Positions 45,342 through 54,345 are shown, numbered from the stretch's first letter. The stretch: 54,694 nucleotides of DNA from Sphingomonas sp. Leaf22 (GCF_001421715.1 NZ_LMKP01000016.1:1-54694), one strand, 5' to 3'. Notes: generated from the sequence alone by a model not told the origin. Translations and numbers: made by a program.

Positions 45342-45894
45342 CGACTGCGACCCGACCGAACAGCCGGTCAACCAGCCCGGCAATATCCCTGATCCGCTCG
45401 AAGCGCCTTGCGACGATGATGCGGTGATCGGGGCGCTCGGCCTTCTGACCCTGCGCATTGGCACGGCTGTGCCGCGCAACCCGGTCACCGAGTTCAGGCA
45501 GCGGTTCACCGGGCTGGCCACCGAACCAGCGAATGTCGCAGAAGCTGCGCAGCGCCGGATCGTAGGTCAGCCAGACCACGCAGCCGGACGGACGATTTGT
45601 CAGACGGCGATGGATAGTGACGTCGCTGCGCTTGCCGCCCTTCACCATGACCTTCAGCTGGATGTGGCGCTGGATATTGCCGGCTTCGAGCAGGACGTCG
45701 AAGCCGTCCTTGTCGACGCTGCTGTGCAGTTCATCATAGTCGACACCCCGGTCGAGCAGTTCGGCACCGATCTGGCCGAGCAGGATATGCTCGAACACGT
45801 TTTCGCGCGCGGAAGACTGGTGGGTAAGCTGGCGCGTGCGCCAGTCGACAGCAGCGGGCCCGGCAGGCTCACTGATGATATTCAGATCGGTCAT
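45334..45894 (-). CDS. putative PD-(D/E)xK (QxK-type) nuclease-like protein
   Basis: This 186-residue protein starts at ATG 45894 after an AGGAG ribosome-binding site. The N-terminal helix (ARENVFEHILLGQIGAELLD) is followed by DYDELHSSVDKDGFDVLLEA and RHIQLKVMVKGGK. The E…D…QxK arrangement (GFDVLLE…HIQLK) is that of QxK variants of PD-(D/E)xK nuclease folds, as in DUF4365-type proteins. The later VVWLTYDPALRSFCDIRWFG fits the core's last strands. No methylase is fused. The assignment rests on motif spacing only. Confidence 0.55.
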   Translation of the reverse strand: MTDLNIISEPAGPAAVDWRTRQLTHQSSARENVFEHILLGQIGAELLDRGVDYDELHSSVDKDGFDVLLEAGNIQRHIQLKVMVKGGKRSDVTIHRRLTNRPSGCVVWLTYDPALRSFCDIRWFGGQPGEPLPELGDRVARHSRANAQGQKAERPDHRIIVARRFERIRDIAGLVDRLFGRVAVDA

Positions 45895-46231
45895 GACATC
45901 TCCTGTTGCAGGCGACGCCGTTGCCGATGACCTCGTTCGTCGCGCCTATGTCCTCTCGGAGCGACGGCCAGAAGCCGGATGTTGAGAACCTGCCAAACAG
46001 TCAGGCGCATGCGCCTTTACCGTTGCCGGCTGGACATGCGCGCATGCCACCCGGCCTCGACAAAGTCGTGACCGAGCATGTTTGGAGGGGTTCTCACGCC
46101 CCGCCCCCCGGCTTTCACGAGGGGCAGGGGTGTAGTTGCTCTGCTGGCGCAGACAGGCAAGCAGAATGTGCAGGGGCGGGGCAGTTTTTGACTGAATGTC
46201 ACACGGCGCAGCGACCGCCCCGCGAGAAGGC
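45895..46231. other. 337-bp intergenic region
   Basis: It lies between the nuclease-like gene start and the stop of the serine recombinase gene. It holds the ribosome-binding site of the former at its left edge. Near 46100-46135 is a run of C/G-rich self-complementary sequence (CCCCGCCCCC with a later GAGGGGCAGGGG), which could form a terminator for the recombinase. No gene is supported. Confidence 0.4.
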
Positions 46232-47887
46232 TCAGTTCGGCAGCAGCGCCCCCTTCTGCGCCTGCCAGTCGGCCATGACGCCTTCGCCGAGCGTCAGGCT
46301 GGCAACGGTTACGCCGGCACGTTGCCGCCCGGCGAGGATTGCCTGCGTGACTGCCGGCGACAGGAATGCCAGCCGGACGACGCGTGCCAGATAGGACGGC
46401 GTCACCCCTTCGCGCTGCGCCAGTTCGGTGGTGTTGATCTCGCCGGTGCGTAGCAGTGTCCACCAGCGACGGGCCTGCACCAGCAGCCGGACCAGCGCCC
46501 GGTCCGGCGTTGCCTGCGGCACAGCACCGCCATCCTGCACCAGCCGCAACGCTCGCCCCGAGCGGGTCAGTCGCGCCGCGCAGCAGAGCTCGAGGGTGGC
46601 AGGTGCGTCCGGTTCCCGCCCGATGCCGAGCATCGCCGCCAGTGCCGCCGCATGGACGGTGATCGACACGTCTGCTGCCCCGACCTGGACCCGCTGTACC
46701 AGTTCGGCAAGGACCGGGAGGCGAGGGTGCGGAACCTGTCCGGCAAGGGTCTGGCAGTCCGCATGCAGTTTGACGATCTGGCCTGCGTTCAGGACGAATG
46801 CAGCGTTTGCGGCCAGCGTCAGGGGCGTTGCCAGCAGGTCGGCCAGCTGGCCGGCAACCAGTGCTTCTATTTCGCGCGCCGGGAGCCGCATGCCCGTTCT
46901 ACTGCGACCGTGATGCAGCTCCCTGCTGACATAGTAGCGATGGCGCACCTTGCCCTTGCTGGCATGGGTGGCAATCAGCGGATCGCCGTCTTCATCGACG
47001 ATCCTGCCCGCAAGCAGGCTGGGACTGGCTGTGCGGGTCCTGTTACGCTCACCCTGCAGGTTCGCGGCCAGCCGCTCCTGTACCGCCGCAAATGTTCCCT
47101 CGTCGATGATTGCATCGTGCCTGCCGGGATAGACTGTGCCCTTGTGTGCGATCCGGCCGGTGTAGATGACGTTGCGAAGTATCTGGTAGAGATGCCCGCG
47201 GGTGAACGCCCCGCCGCCGATGGGTTTGCCGCCGATGGTCGTGCGTTTGGGTATGGTGACCCGCTGCGCCAGCAGGTCAGCCTCGAGCAGCGGCACGCTG
47301 CCAAGCGTCAGATAGCGGGCAAACAGGTCGCGGATCAGCGCAGCATGATCCGGGACAATGGTCAGGCTGCGCTCGCTGGGAGCATAGCCAAGCGGGGGAG
47401 TGCCCCCCATCCACATGCCCTTTGCCTTGCTGGCGGCAATCTTGTCGCGGATGCGTTCGGCGGTCACTTCGCGCTCGAACTGGGCGAACGACAGCAGCAT
47501 GTTGAGCGTCAGCCGCCCCATGCTGGTGGTGGTGTTGAATGACTGGGTCACCGACACGAAGCTGGTGCCGGTCCTGTCCAGCGTTTCCACCAGTTTCGCA
47601 AAGTCGAACAGCGACCGGGTCAGCCGGTCGACCTTGTAGACGACGATAATGTCCACCCGGCCTGCCGCGACGTCGGCGAGCAGGCGCTGCAGCGCCGGGC
47701 GTTGCAGCGTACCCCCCGACAGCCCGCCGTCGTCATAGACGTCTGGCAGGGCGTTCCAGCCCTCGCTTGCCTGACTGAGGATATAGGCGGCACAGGCCTC
47801 GCGCTGGGCATCGAGACTGTTGAAGCCCTGCTCCAGACCTTCCTCGGACGACTTGCGGGTGTAGATCGCGCAGCGAACGGTCTTCAT
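46232..47887 (-). CDS. large serine recombinase
   Basis: This 551-residue site-specific recombinase has the resolvase catalytic domain at residues 1-150: AIYTRKSSEEGLEQGFNSLD with the catalytic Ser in YxRxS (Ser13), then VDIIVVYKVDRLTRSLFDFA and FEREVTAERIRDKIAASKAK. The recombinase domain follows (ARYLTLGSVPLLEADLLAQR, FTRGHLYQILRNVIYTGRIA). A zinc-ribbon-like segment is reduced (GKVRHRYYVSREL). The C-terminal part contains a helix-turn-helix-like stretch (AQREGVTPSYLARVVRLAFL). The ATG at 47887 overlaps the preceding stop (ATGA). It is the only recombinase in the island. Confidence 0.9.
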   Translation of the reverse strand: MKTVRCAIYTRKSSEEGLEQGFNSLDAQREACAAYILSQASEGWNALPDVYDDGGLSGGTLQRPALQRLLADVAAGRVDIIVVYKVDRLTRSLFDFAKLVETLDRTGTSFVSVTQSFNTTTSMGRLTLNMLLSFAQFEREVTAERIRDKIAASKAKGMWMGGTPPLGYAPSERSLTIVPDHAALIRDLFARYLTLGSVPLLEADLLAQRVTIPKRTTIGGKPIGGGAFTRGHLYQILRNVIYTGRIAHKGTVYPGRHDAIIDEGTFAAVQERLAANLQGERNRTRTASPSLLAGRIVDEDGDPLIATHASKGKVRHRYYVSRELHHGRSRTGMRLPAREIEALVAGQLADLLATPLTLAANAAFVLNAGQIVKLHADCQTLAGQVPHPRLPVLAELVQRVQVGAADVSITVHAAALAAMLGIGREPDAPATLELCCAARLTRSGRALRLVQDGGAVPQATPDRALVRLLVQARRWWTLLRTGEINTTELAQREGVTPSYLARVVRLAFLSPAVTQAILAGRQRAGVTVASLTLGEGVMADWQAQKGALLPN

Positions 47888-48294
47888 GCCGGCTTCGTCT
47901 TCAGGCCGAAAAAGGCGGGGCCCGACCAGCGCGTACCGGTGATGGCGCGGGCGACCTCGCTCAGCGAGCGCCACGTGCGTCCGTCCCAGCGAATGACCTC
48001 GTCCTCGCCGATCTCGACGACATGGACCTGCCCCTGCCACTCACGCACCAGCCGCATACCGGCACGGGGCGGGGCGGTGCGTGTCGCACCGCGTCCGAGC
48101 TGGTCGAGCGCCTGCGATGTGGCGCGGGGAAAGCCGCCGAGGGCATGCGCCTGAAGCTCCCATGCCAGCGCCAGACGCAGCATGCTGGTGCCGACCTTCG
48201 GCACCGGGCCACCGGTCAGCCTGCTCCAGCGTGCGCGCAGTTCGCCAATGCCGAGCGTGTCGAGCGAAGCCACTTCGTCTGCCAGCGCCATCAC
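47884..48294 (-). CDS. DUF2924-domain protein
   Basis: This 136-residue protein has the DUF2924 pattern: LDTLGIGELRARWSRLTGGP, LRLALAWELQAHALGGFPRA, GMRLVREWQGQVHVVEIGED and the closing RWDGRTWRSLSEVARAITGT, followed by SGPAFFGL. DUF2924 genes in Alphaproteobacteria are habitually found between a DUF3489 gene and a serine recombinase gene. It is coupled by 4-bp ATGA overlaps on both sides. It probably binds DNA at the recombination site (inference). Confidence 0.88.
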   Translation of the reverse strand: MMALADEVASLDTLGIGELRARWSRLTGGPVPKVGTSMLRLALAWELQAHALGGFPRATSQALDQLGRGATRTAPPRAGMRLVREWQGQVHVVEIGEDEVIRWDGRTWRSLSEVARAITGTRWSGPAFFGLKTKPA

Positions 48295-48806
48295 CCTGCC
48301 TCGACGATGCGGTAGCAGGTTACGCCCTCACGTTTGCCGCGGTCGATGGCATGGCCCTTTTTGCGGATGCCGGTGAGTGCCGCCCGTGTGGTATGGGGCA
48401 GCCAGCCGGTCGCCTCGATGAGTTCGGCTGCGGTTGCGCCCTGAGCGCGGGCAAGCAGGGTGATGATGGTTGCGGTCTTCGAGTGCGGTCTTGTCGCCGG
48501 TGCAGCAGGGCTGCCAGCAACGGCGACGGCATTGGCTGCACCCGGATCTTCGGGTTCGACACCGATTGCCGCCGCACCTGCGGCGGTAATGAACACGCCG
48601 TAGCGGATATCGTCGTCGACACGGTGCGTCGCAGCCGGTTCGCCGGTTTCGCGCTCATGCGCGAAGCCTTGGCGCAGCAGTGCCGCCATGGCCCTGGACG
48701 TGCCACCGCCGGGTCTGATCATTGCCGGCAGCGGCAGGAGGCTGCCGTTGCTGCGCTGTGAGGCGCAGGACAGGAGAATGCGCTGGGTATCGCTGAGACG
48801 GATCAT
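48291..48806 (-). CDS. DUF3489-domain protein
   Basis: In this 171-residue protein the N-terminal half (LSDTQRILLSCASQRSNGSL, RAMAALLRQGFAHER) is a winged-helix-like segment. The C-terminal half (TATIITLLARAQGATAAELI, EATGWLPHTTRAALTGIRKK, GHAIDRGKREG) is the DUF3489 winged helix. The ATG at 48806 starts the DUF3489 - DUF2924 - recombinase cassette, which is translationally coupled throughout. Its role in recombination is not established. Confidence 0.85.
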   Translation of the reverse strand: MIRLSDTQRILLSCASQRSNGSLLPLPAMIRPGGGTSRAMAALLRQGFAHERETGEPAATHRVDDDIRYGVFITAAGAAAIGVEPEDPGAANAVAVAGSPAAPATRPHSKTATIITLLARAQGATAAELIEATGWLPHTTRAALTGIRKKGHAIDRGKREGVTCYRIVEAG

Positions 48807-49400
48807 GTTGCCGGTTCCTCGCTGGCTGGCAGCACCATGCTGCTGCCACCAGCTGCAGCCCCGGTGAGAAACTCATCCGGGGCAGGGGGCGCGGCGACTC
48901 GTCCGCCCGTCACCGTGTGCCCGTGCTGTCGCTCCGCTGGCCAGCAAAGTCGAGCGGGTCGTACAGGATGAGGCGGGATGATCGGTCGTACCGTTTGACA
49001 ACTACGCGCGTCTGGCGTGCTGCTTCGTCCGGCGATGCAGAAGCACAGGCGGGAACTGCGCTTTCGTCCCATTACCGGCATTCCAGCAAGGCGGGGTGAG
49101 GGCGGCTTTCAGGATTACAGCAGACGGTCCGCATATCAGCAAATCTGGCGGGAATCAGATATATGTTCATGGTGGAAGGCTGGCTGACCGCTTTGGGGTG
49201 ACAAGGTGAAGTAAGTGGCCCTTCATTCATCTTGATCGTGGCATCCGCTAGCCGAACTGGATGGCGCATCGGCCTTTTGCGAAGGACAACATCCATTCTC
49301 GATTGATCAAGAAAACGCCCTTGATCGAACACTGACTTCATGCAGGATGCTTAAGAACGGATCGGGTGGGGGGCACGCCGTGTTCCGGGAGGGGGAACAC
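48807..49400. other. 594-bp divergent intergenic region between the recombinase cassette and the Qat operon
   Basis: No convincing gene is present. It contains an inverted repeat at 49305-49326 (GATCAAG/CTTGATC with an 8-nt centre), 75 bp before the chosen Qat start, which may be an operator. The stretch 49100-49340 is AT-richer and probably holds the Qat promoter. An 18-codon extension of the first Qat gene (from ATG 49347) is possible. Confidence 0.45.
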
Positions 49401-51359
49401 GTGCTGCTCGCAGACAATGAAACCAAGTTCGATCTACTGAACAACGAAGCGATCGCGACCACCATTGTCGGGCTCATCAGTGAGAATCCTGAACGAGCGG
49501 TAACGGTCGGCGTCCACGGGGACTGGGGCGCGGGGAAATCGAGTGTGCTCGAGATGATCGAGAATGCCTTGGATGGCCACGACGATATCCTCTGCATCAA
49601 GTTCAACGCTTGGCGGTTTCAGGGGCTCGAAGATGCCAAGATCGCCCTGATCGAGGGCGTCGTCACTCAATTGATCGAGAAGCGCTCTCTCGCGACGAAA
49701 GCCGCCGACGCCGTAATGGATGTCGTCAAACGGCTCGACTGGCTCAAGATCGCGCGGATGGGGGGCGGCCTCGCGTTTACCGCGATGTCGGGGATGCCCA
49801 ACCTCGATCAGATCGGCTCCGTGGTGGGAATGGTGAAGGGCTTTTTCGCTGACCCCAAAAAAAACTTCGACAAGGACGAGATCGACAAGGTCGTTAAAGG
49901 TGCCGAAGGGCTGCTGAAAAAGAAGGAAAGTCGGCGGGTTCCGCAGGAGGTCGAAGAGTTCCGCAAGGCGTTCGACGAACTGCTGCGCCGCGCTGGTCTG
50001 AAGCAACTCGTCGTCCTGATCGACGATCTCGACCGCTGCTTGCCGGAACCAGCAATCGAAACGCTCGAAGCGATGCGGTTGTTCGTGATGATGGATCGTA
50101 CGGCATTCGTCATCGCCGCGGACGAGGCAATGATCGAATATTCAGTCCGAAAACATTTCCCCGATCTGCCGGATACGACCGGTCCGCGGGATTATGCCCG
50201 CAACTATCTCGAGAAATTGATCCAAGTCCCGCTTCGGATACCGTCGCTGGGCGGCGTCGAGACGTACATCTATGTCACCTTGCTGCTGGTAGGTGCGCGC
50301 CTCGGCGAGGACAACGAGCAGTTCGACAAATTGGTCAAGGTAGCACGCGCAGCGTTGAAGCGGCCATGGGACCCGACCGGCTTCGACAGCGGTGCCGTAC
50401 AAGCGGCACTCGGCGACCGCGCCAAGGACGTGGCCGAAGATCTCGTCCTGACCGAGCAGATCGTCCCATTGCTCGCCAGCGGGACGTCCGGCAATCCGAG
50501 GCAGATCAAGCGGTTCTTGAACAGTCTGCTGCTGCGTGAGCGCACCGCTGACGCTCGGGGTTTCGGGGCTGCGATCAAACTACCGGTCTTGGCAAAGCTC
50601 ATGTTGGCCGAACGGTTCATTCCGACGCTGTTCGACGAAATCGGTCTCGCGTCCGCGAACGATCCAGACGGTCGATGCAAAGATCTGAGCATCCTGGAGG
50701 GTGAACCGAAGGCGGCCCCGGTGAAACCCGCAGTGGAGCCCGCAATCGGGGCGAAGAAACCAGCCGCAGCACCGGTGAAGGCGGCACCGACACCGGCACT
50801 GCCCGAAAATCCGGTCCTGACACAATGGAGGGCCTCGGACGTCATTAAGGCCTGGGCGAAGCTGCAACCGCCGATCAGCGACTTCGACCTGCGTCCGTAT
50901 CTCTTCGTCACGAAGGACAGAAAGGATTACCTCGCTGCCGCCTCGGCGCTGGGTCCGCTCGCCGCGGTCGTCGAGCGGCTGATGGGGCGTCGCATGACGG
51001 TCTCGGGGATGGACGCCGAGCTGCGAGCGTTGGCGAAACCGGAAGCGTCGCTGGTGTTCGATTTCGTTCGACGCCGGATCCTCGCCGCAGGCGATTTTGT
51101 GCGTCCGCCCGCCGGGATCGATGGGGCCACGATCTTGGTCCGCACGCAACCGCATCTGCAATCGGCGCTGGTCGATATGTTAGGCATGCTGCCTGAAACC
51201 AGCGGGCCGTGGATCGTCGCGGGCTGGAACGAGGTGTTGACCGAGGAGGGCGAGAAGCGCCGCTTCCAGAACCTGATCGAGCGGTGGAGCAAGATCAGCG
51301 ATAACCCGGCGCTTCAAGCGACCGCGACGGCTGCTTTACGGACGGGGATCAAAGCTTAA
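49401..51359 (+). CDS. qatA: QatA: KAP-family P-loop NTPase of the Qat defence system
   Basis: The GTG at 49401 is preferred because AGGGGG lies 6 nt upstream and the protein then starts VLLADNETKFDLLNNEAIAT, as KAP proteins do (652 residues). An ATG at 49347 would add 18. Walker A is GDWGAGKS (40-47) and Walker B is LVVLIDDLDRCLPEPAIETL (about 203-222), followed by the KAP motif MMDRTAFVIAADEAMIEYSV. An inserted hydrophobic stretch (MGGGLAFTAMSGMPN…) between them may touch the membrane. An Ala/Pro/Lys-rich linker lies around 440-470. It is the first gene of a four-gene operon, and its stop overlaps the next start (TAATG). Confidence 0.9.
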   Translation: MLLADNETKFDLLNNEAIATTIVGLISENPERAVTVGVHGDWGAGKSSVLEMIENALDGHDDILCIKFNAWRFQGLEDAKIALIEGVVTQLIEKRSLATKAADAVMDVVKRLDWLKIARMGGGLAFTAMSGMPNLDQIGSVVGMVKGFFADPKKNFDKDEIDKVVKGAEGLLKKKESRRVPQEVEEFRKAFDELLRRAGLKQLVVLIDDLDRCLPEPAIETLEAMRLFVMMDRTAFVIAADEAMIEYSVRKHFPDLPDTTGPRDYARNYLEKLIQVPLRIPSLGGVETYIYVTLLLVGARLGEDNEQFDKLVKVARAALKRPWDPTGFDSGAVQAALGDRAKDVAEDLVLTEQIVPLLASGTSGNPRQIKRFLNSLLLRERTADARGFGAAIKLPVLAKLMLAERFIPTLFDEIGLASANDPDGRCKDLSILEGEPKAAPVKPAVEPAIGAKKPAAAPVKAAPTPALPENPVLTQWRASDVIKAWAKLQPPISDFDLRPYLFVTKDRKDYLAAASALGPLAAVVERLMGRRMTVSGMDAELRALAKPEASLVFDFVRRRILAAGDFVRPPAGIDGATILVRTQPHLQSALVDMLGMLPETSGPWIVAGWNEVLTEEGEKRRFQNLIERWSKISDNPALQATATAALRTGIKA

Positions 51360-52240
51360 TGGGTACCTCGTCTTCCTTCGATGGACCGACGAACGATCGG
51401 CCGCTCGTTCCGACCTTCATCGATGATTCCGACCGCAGCGACGCGGACGGGAACGACGATGGTGCCGACGGCCAAGATGGTGACGGTAACGCCGGTGATG
51501 GAGCCGATCAGGGCGATGGCGCCGCACCTCCTCTACCGCCACCTGGTCCCGCGGGCCGCTTCAGCACACCCCGCAGCGCATTCACGACATTCGCTAAATC
51601 GGGCGGGACCGACCGTAAGAGTCTCGGGCGCGCCGTATCCGGTTATGTCCGGTCGTCGATGGGGAGCCCGCGGCGTGCCGCACAACGAATGGGCACCGCG
51701 CGCGCGTCCGGTGCCAATGTCGTCCGGCTGCTGCAATCGGTCCAGGCGAACGGTATCGCCCAGACGCTGCGTGAGCTGAACCTTACAGCGCTTGCGGGTC
51801 GTCCGATCGAGGAAGTGTTCGCTGGCCTAGCCGATTACGTCTGCCCCGAAGACGGTTCGATCGACCAGGGGATTGCGCGCAACGCCTTCCTCGAGACGAT
51901 CGCCGATCTCGCCGATGCCGGCATCACGGATATCGATGGACTGACGCCCGAGCAGATGACGACGGTCTTCGAACTCTATGTAGCGCATACCATCGAAGCG
52001 CGCATCTGTAATGACATCGGGACCAAGGCCGTCGCGCTTCCGGCCAATCCCGCGGCTGCCCAGAACGTCGAGGATATGCTGCACGACTTCATCCAGCGCG
52101 GCGTCAGCGATGCCGTCTCCCGAGCGGGGAGCAACATTCAGGCCTTATCGCCGACGGAGATCAACGGGTTCGTGACATCGGTGTACGAGGACGCGTATCA
52201 GATCCTTCAGGCGATGGGCGATGCGGAGGTCGCACGATGA
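51359..52240 (+). CDS. qatB: QatB: second component of the Qat defence system
   Basis: This 293-residue protein begins MGTSSSFDGPTNDRPLVPTF, the typical QatB opening, followed by a very acidic Asp/Gly-rich segment (about 22-53) and a Pro stretch. The C-terminal two thirds are helical (KSLGRAVSGYVRSSMGSPRR, ANVVRLLQSVQANGIAQTLR, RPIEEVFAGLADYVCPEDGS). It has no known enzymatic motif. Identity rests on the opening motif and its place between the KAP NTPase and the QueC-like gene. Its stop overlaps the next start by 4 bp. Confidence 0.85.
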   Translation: MGTSSSFDGPTNDRPLVPTFIDDSDRSDADGNDDGADGQDGDGNAGDGADQGDGAAPPLPPPGPAGRFSTPRSAFTTFAKSGGTDRKSLGRAVSGYVRSSMGSPRRAAQRMGTARASGANVVRLLQSVQANGIAQTLRELNLTALAGRPIEEVFAGLADYVCPEDGSIDQGIARNAFLETIADLADAGITDIDGLTPEQMTTVFELYVAHTIEARICNDIGTKAVALPANPAAAQNVEDMLHDFIQRGVSDAVSRAGSNIQALSPTEINGFVTSVYEDAYQILQAMGDAEVAR

Positions 52241-53589
52241 AGCGTCATCTCCTAGTCGGCACTATGGGCGCCAGAGACGTACCATCCGTCGACATGGGCA
52301 CGGACGAGGTCCGCTCAGACGTCCAGCTCCTGAACGCGGGCGGAATCGCCTACGGGATACAAACGGCACTCAATGACCTCCGCAAGCTCGACCTGGTGCC
52401 CGACGAGATCGGCATCGATCTGTTGATCCTCGGAGCGCTGGTCTACGCTGCCGACACCCGGATTTCGCGCGCGACCGAAGCGCAGGATGGTTGGACCCGC
52501 GAGATCCGCATCGTCACGCCGGTCAGCGATGTTGCGGCTTGGGAGCGTGCGCGGCCGATCGTCATCCGTGCGCTCGGTTTCTTGAGCGGCGATCGTTGGT
52601 CAATCGAATTCCGCAACCGACCGGCGGGCAAGGAACGTCTGGCCGGATCGGTCCCTGCGCCATTGCTTCAAACCGACCTCCTCGGCGTCAACCTGTTCTC
52701 GGGCGGGCTTGATAGCCTGATCGGGGCGATCGACAGCCTGACGAAGGATGAAAAACCCCTCTTGGTCAGCCATGCGGGCGAGGGGGCAGGGAGCAAAGCG
52801 CAGTACCTGTGCCATGCCGAGTTAAAGGCCCGGTTCCCCAAGCGCCGCTTCGAGTGGGTCCGCCTGCCGATGGTGTTCGCGCACGATCTCGCTGACGGCG
52901 TGGGATCAGAGACATCGACACGCGCGCGCTCGTTCCTATTTTTCGCATTTGGTGTAGCAGCCGGTACGGCACTGCGTCGTCGGTTCGAGCTGAAGGTGCC
53001 GGAGAACGGCCTGATCGCGCTGAACGTGCCCTTGGATCCGTTGCGCTTGGGTGCACTCAGTACCCGCACGACGCATCCCTTCTACATGGCACGATGGATC
53101 GAGCTCGTAGCCGCGCTTGGTATCGATGGCTCGCTCGCCAACCCGTACTGGGCGATGACCAAGGGTGAGATGGTCGAGGGGTGTGCGGACAAGGCATTCC
53201 TGCTGTCGATTGCAGACAAGTCAATTTCATGCTCATCACCCGCAAAGCTACGCTGGGCGGGCCACGCGCAGGGGCATTGTGGCTATTGCCTTCCGTGCCT
53301 GATCCGACGCGCATCGATCCCGGATGGTGATCCGACCGAATATTACCTGACCGACATGAAGCGCCGACCGTTGAACAGCGCTGAGGCCGAAGGGGTGCAG
53401 GTGCGGTCCTTCCAGCTAGCGATCGCGAGGCTCCGCGCGAGGCCCGAACTCGCCAAGGTGCTGATACACAAGCCCGGTCCCCTCTACGATCACGGCATCG
53501 ACGACCAGACTAAAATGGCCGGTGTCTATGCCCGTGGGCTGGAGGAAGTCGGTCGGCTTCTGGATGGCGTACGTACAAAACCGAAGTAG
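52237..53589 (+). CDS. qatC: QatC: QueC-like PP-loop protein of the Qat defence system
   Basis: This 450-residue protein has a PP-loop SGGLDS (155-160) in LLGVNLFSGGLDSLIGAIDS. It has a QueC-type zinc cluster with C332, C348, C351 and C354 (HCGYCLPCLIRR). QueC makes 7-cyano-7-deazaguanine. QatC is about twice QueC's usual length, with an N-terminal extension of about 140 residues, and is a defence protein. The chemistry in Qat is not settled, but nucleobase or protein modification is suspected. The ATG overlaps qatB. Confidence 0.92.
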   Translation: MKRHLLVGTMGARDVPSVDMGTDEVRSDVQLLNAGGIAYGIQTALNDLRKLDLVPDEIGIDLLILGALVYAADTRISRATEAQDGWTREIRIVTPVSDVAAWERARPIVIRALGFLSGDRWSIEFRNRPAGKERLAGSVPAPLLQTDLLGVNLFSGGLDSLIGAIDSLTKDEKPLLVSHAGEGAGSKAQYLCHAELKARFPKRRFEWVRLPMVFAHDLADGVGSETSTRARSFLFFAFGVAAGTALRRRFELKVPENGLIALNVPLDPLRLGALSTRTTHPFYMARWIELVAALGIDGSLANPYWAMTKGEMVEGCADKAFLLSIADKSISCSSPAKLRWAGHAQGHCGYCLPCLIRRASIPDGDPTEYYLTDMKRRPLNSAEAEGVQVRSFQLAIARLRARPELAKVLIHKPGPLYDHGIDDQTKMAGVYARGLEEVGRLLDGVRTKPK

Positions 53590-53598
53590 ACGCAGCTG

Positions 53599-54345
53599 AT
53601 GACGAACCTAGTTGATTTTCATTGCCACCTGGACCTTTACCCGGATTTCGAGCGTGCTGTAGATCGCAGCGACCAAGCTGGCGTGTTCACGTTGACGGTG
53701 ACGACGACGCCGAAGGCATGGCGGCGGAACGCGGAGGTTACGGCCTCGACCAAGCACGTGCGTGCCGCCTTGGGACTTCACCCCCAGCTCGTCGGCGAGC
53801 GCGCCGGCGAAATTGGGCTGTGGGAGAAGCTGCTACCCGAAACGCGCTACGTCGGCGAGGTAGGCCTTGATGCCGGTCCCCGCTATTATGCGTCATTCGA
53901 TGCGCAAAAGAAAGTTTTCGCCCACGTCCTTCAGGCGTGTGCCGACGCCGGTGGAAAGATCCTGTCGGTGCATAGCGTGCGTTCGGCGAAGGCCGTGCTT
54001 GACATGGTCGAGGCTCATTTGCCGTCTGATCGCGGACGGATCGTGCTCCACTGGTTCACCGGATCAGCGTCGGACGCGCGACGAGCTGCTGACTTGGGCT
54101 GCTATTTTTCCGTCAACGAGCAAATGCTCGAGAGGGAGGGAAAGGCGGCTTTCATCCGATCACTGCCGCGTGATCGTCTGCTGACAGAAACGGATGGCCC
54201 GTTCACGAAGGCTGGTAGTCGCGCTGCAGAGCCGATCGATGCCGGGCGTGCGGTTCGTGCCTTGTCTCGGCTCCTCGATATCACCGAAGCAAATGCAGCG
54301 ATTATGGTCCTCGCCAATTTAAGGGCCCTGCTTGCGGAAGGGTAA
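53599..54345 (+). CDS. qatD: QatD: TatD-family metal-dependent nuclease of the Qat defence system
   Basis: This 248-residue protein has the TatD metal-binding HxH (VDFHCHLDLY, His8 and His10), a Glu in YVGEVGLDAGPRYY, His in KILSVHSVRSAK and IVLHWFTGSAS, and the C-terminal TETDGPF Asp. The length matches TatD (about 250-260). It starts 10 bp after qatC. Together with qatABC this completes the QatABCD arrangement known to protect bacteria from phages. The effector is presumably nucleolytic. Confidence 0.92.
   Translation: MTNLVDFHCHLDLYPDFERAVDRSDQAGVFTLTVTTTPKAWRRNAEVTASTKHVRAALGLHPQLVGERAGEIGLWEKLLPETRYVGEVGLDAGPRYYASFDAQKKVFAHVLQACADAGGKILSVHSVRSAKAVLDMVEAHLPSDRGRIVLHWFTGSASDARRAADLGCYFSVNEQMLEREGKAAFIRSLPRDRLLTETDGPFTKAGSRAAEPIDAGRAVRALSRLLDITEANAAIMVLANLRALLAEG

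Noticed and set aside
48803..49081. 92-codon minus-strand frame whose stop overlaps the DUF3489 start (ATGA)
   Set aside because: Despite the suggestive overlap, the protein has no recognisable motif and no good ribosome-binding site; it could be a leader peptide at most.
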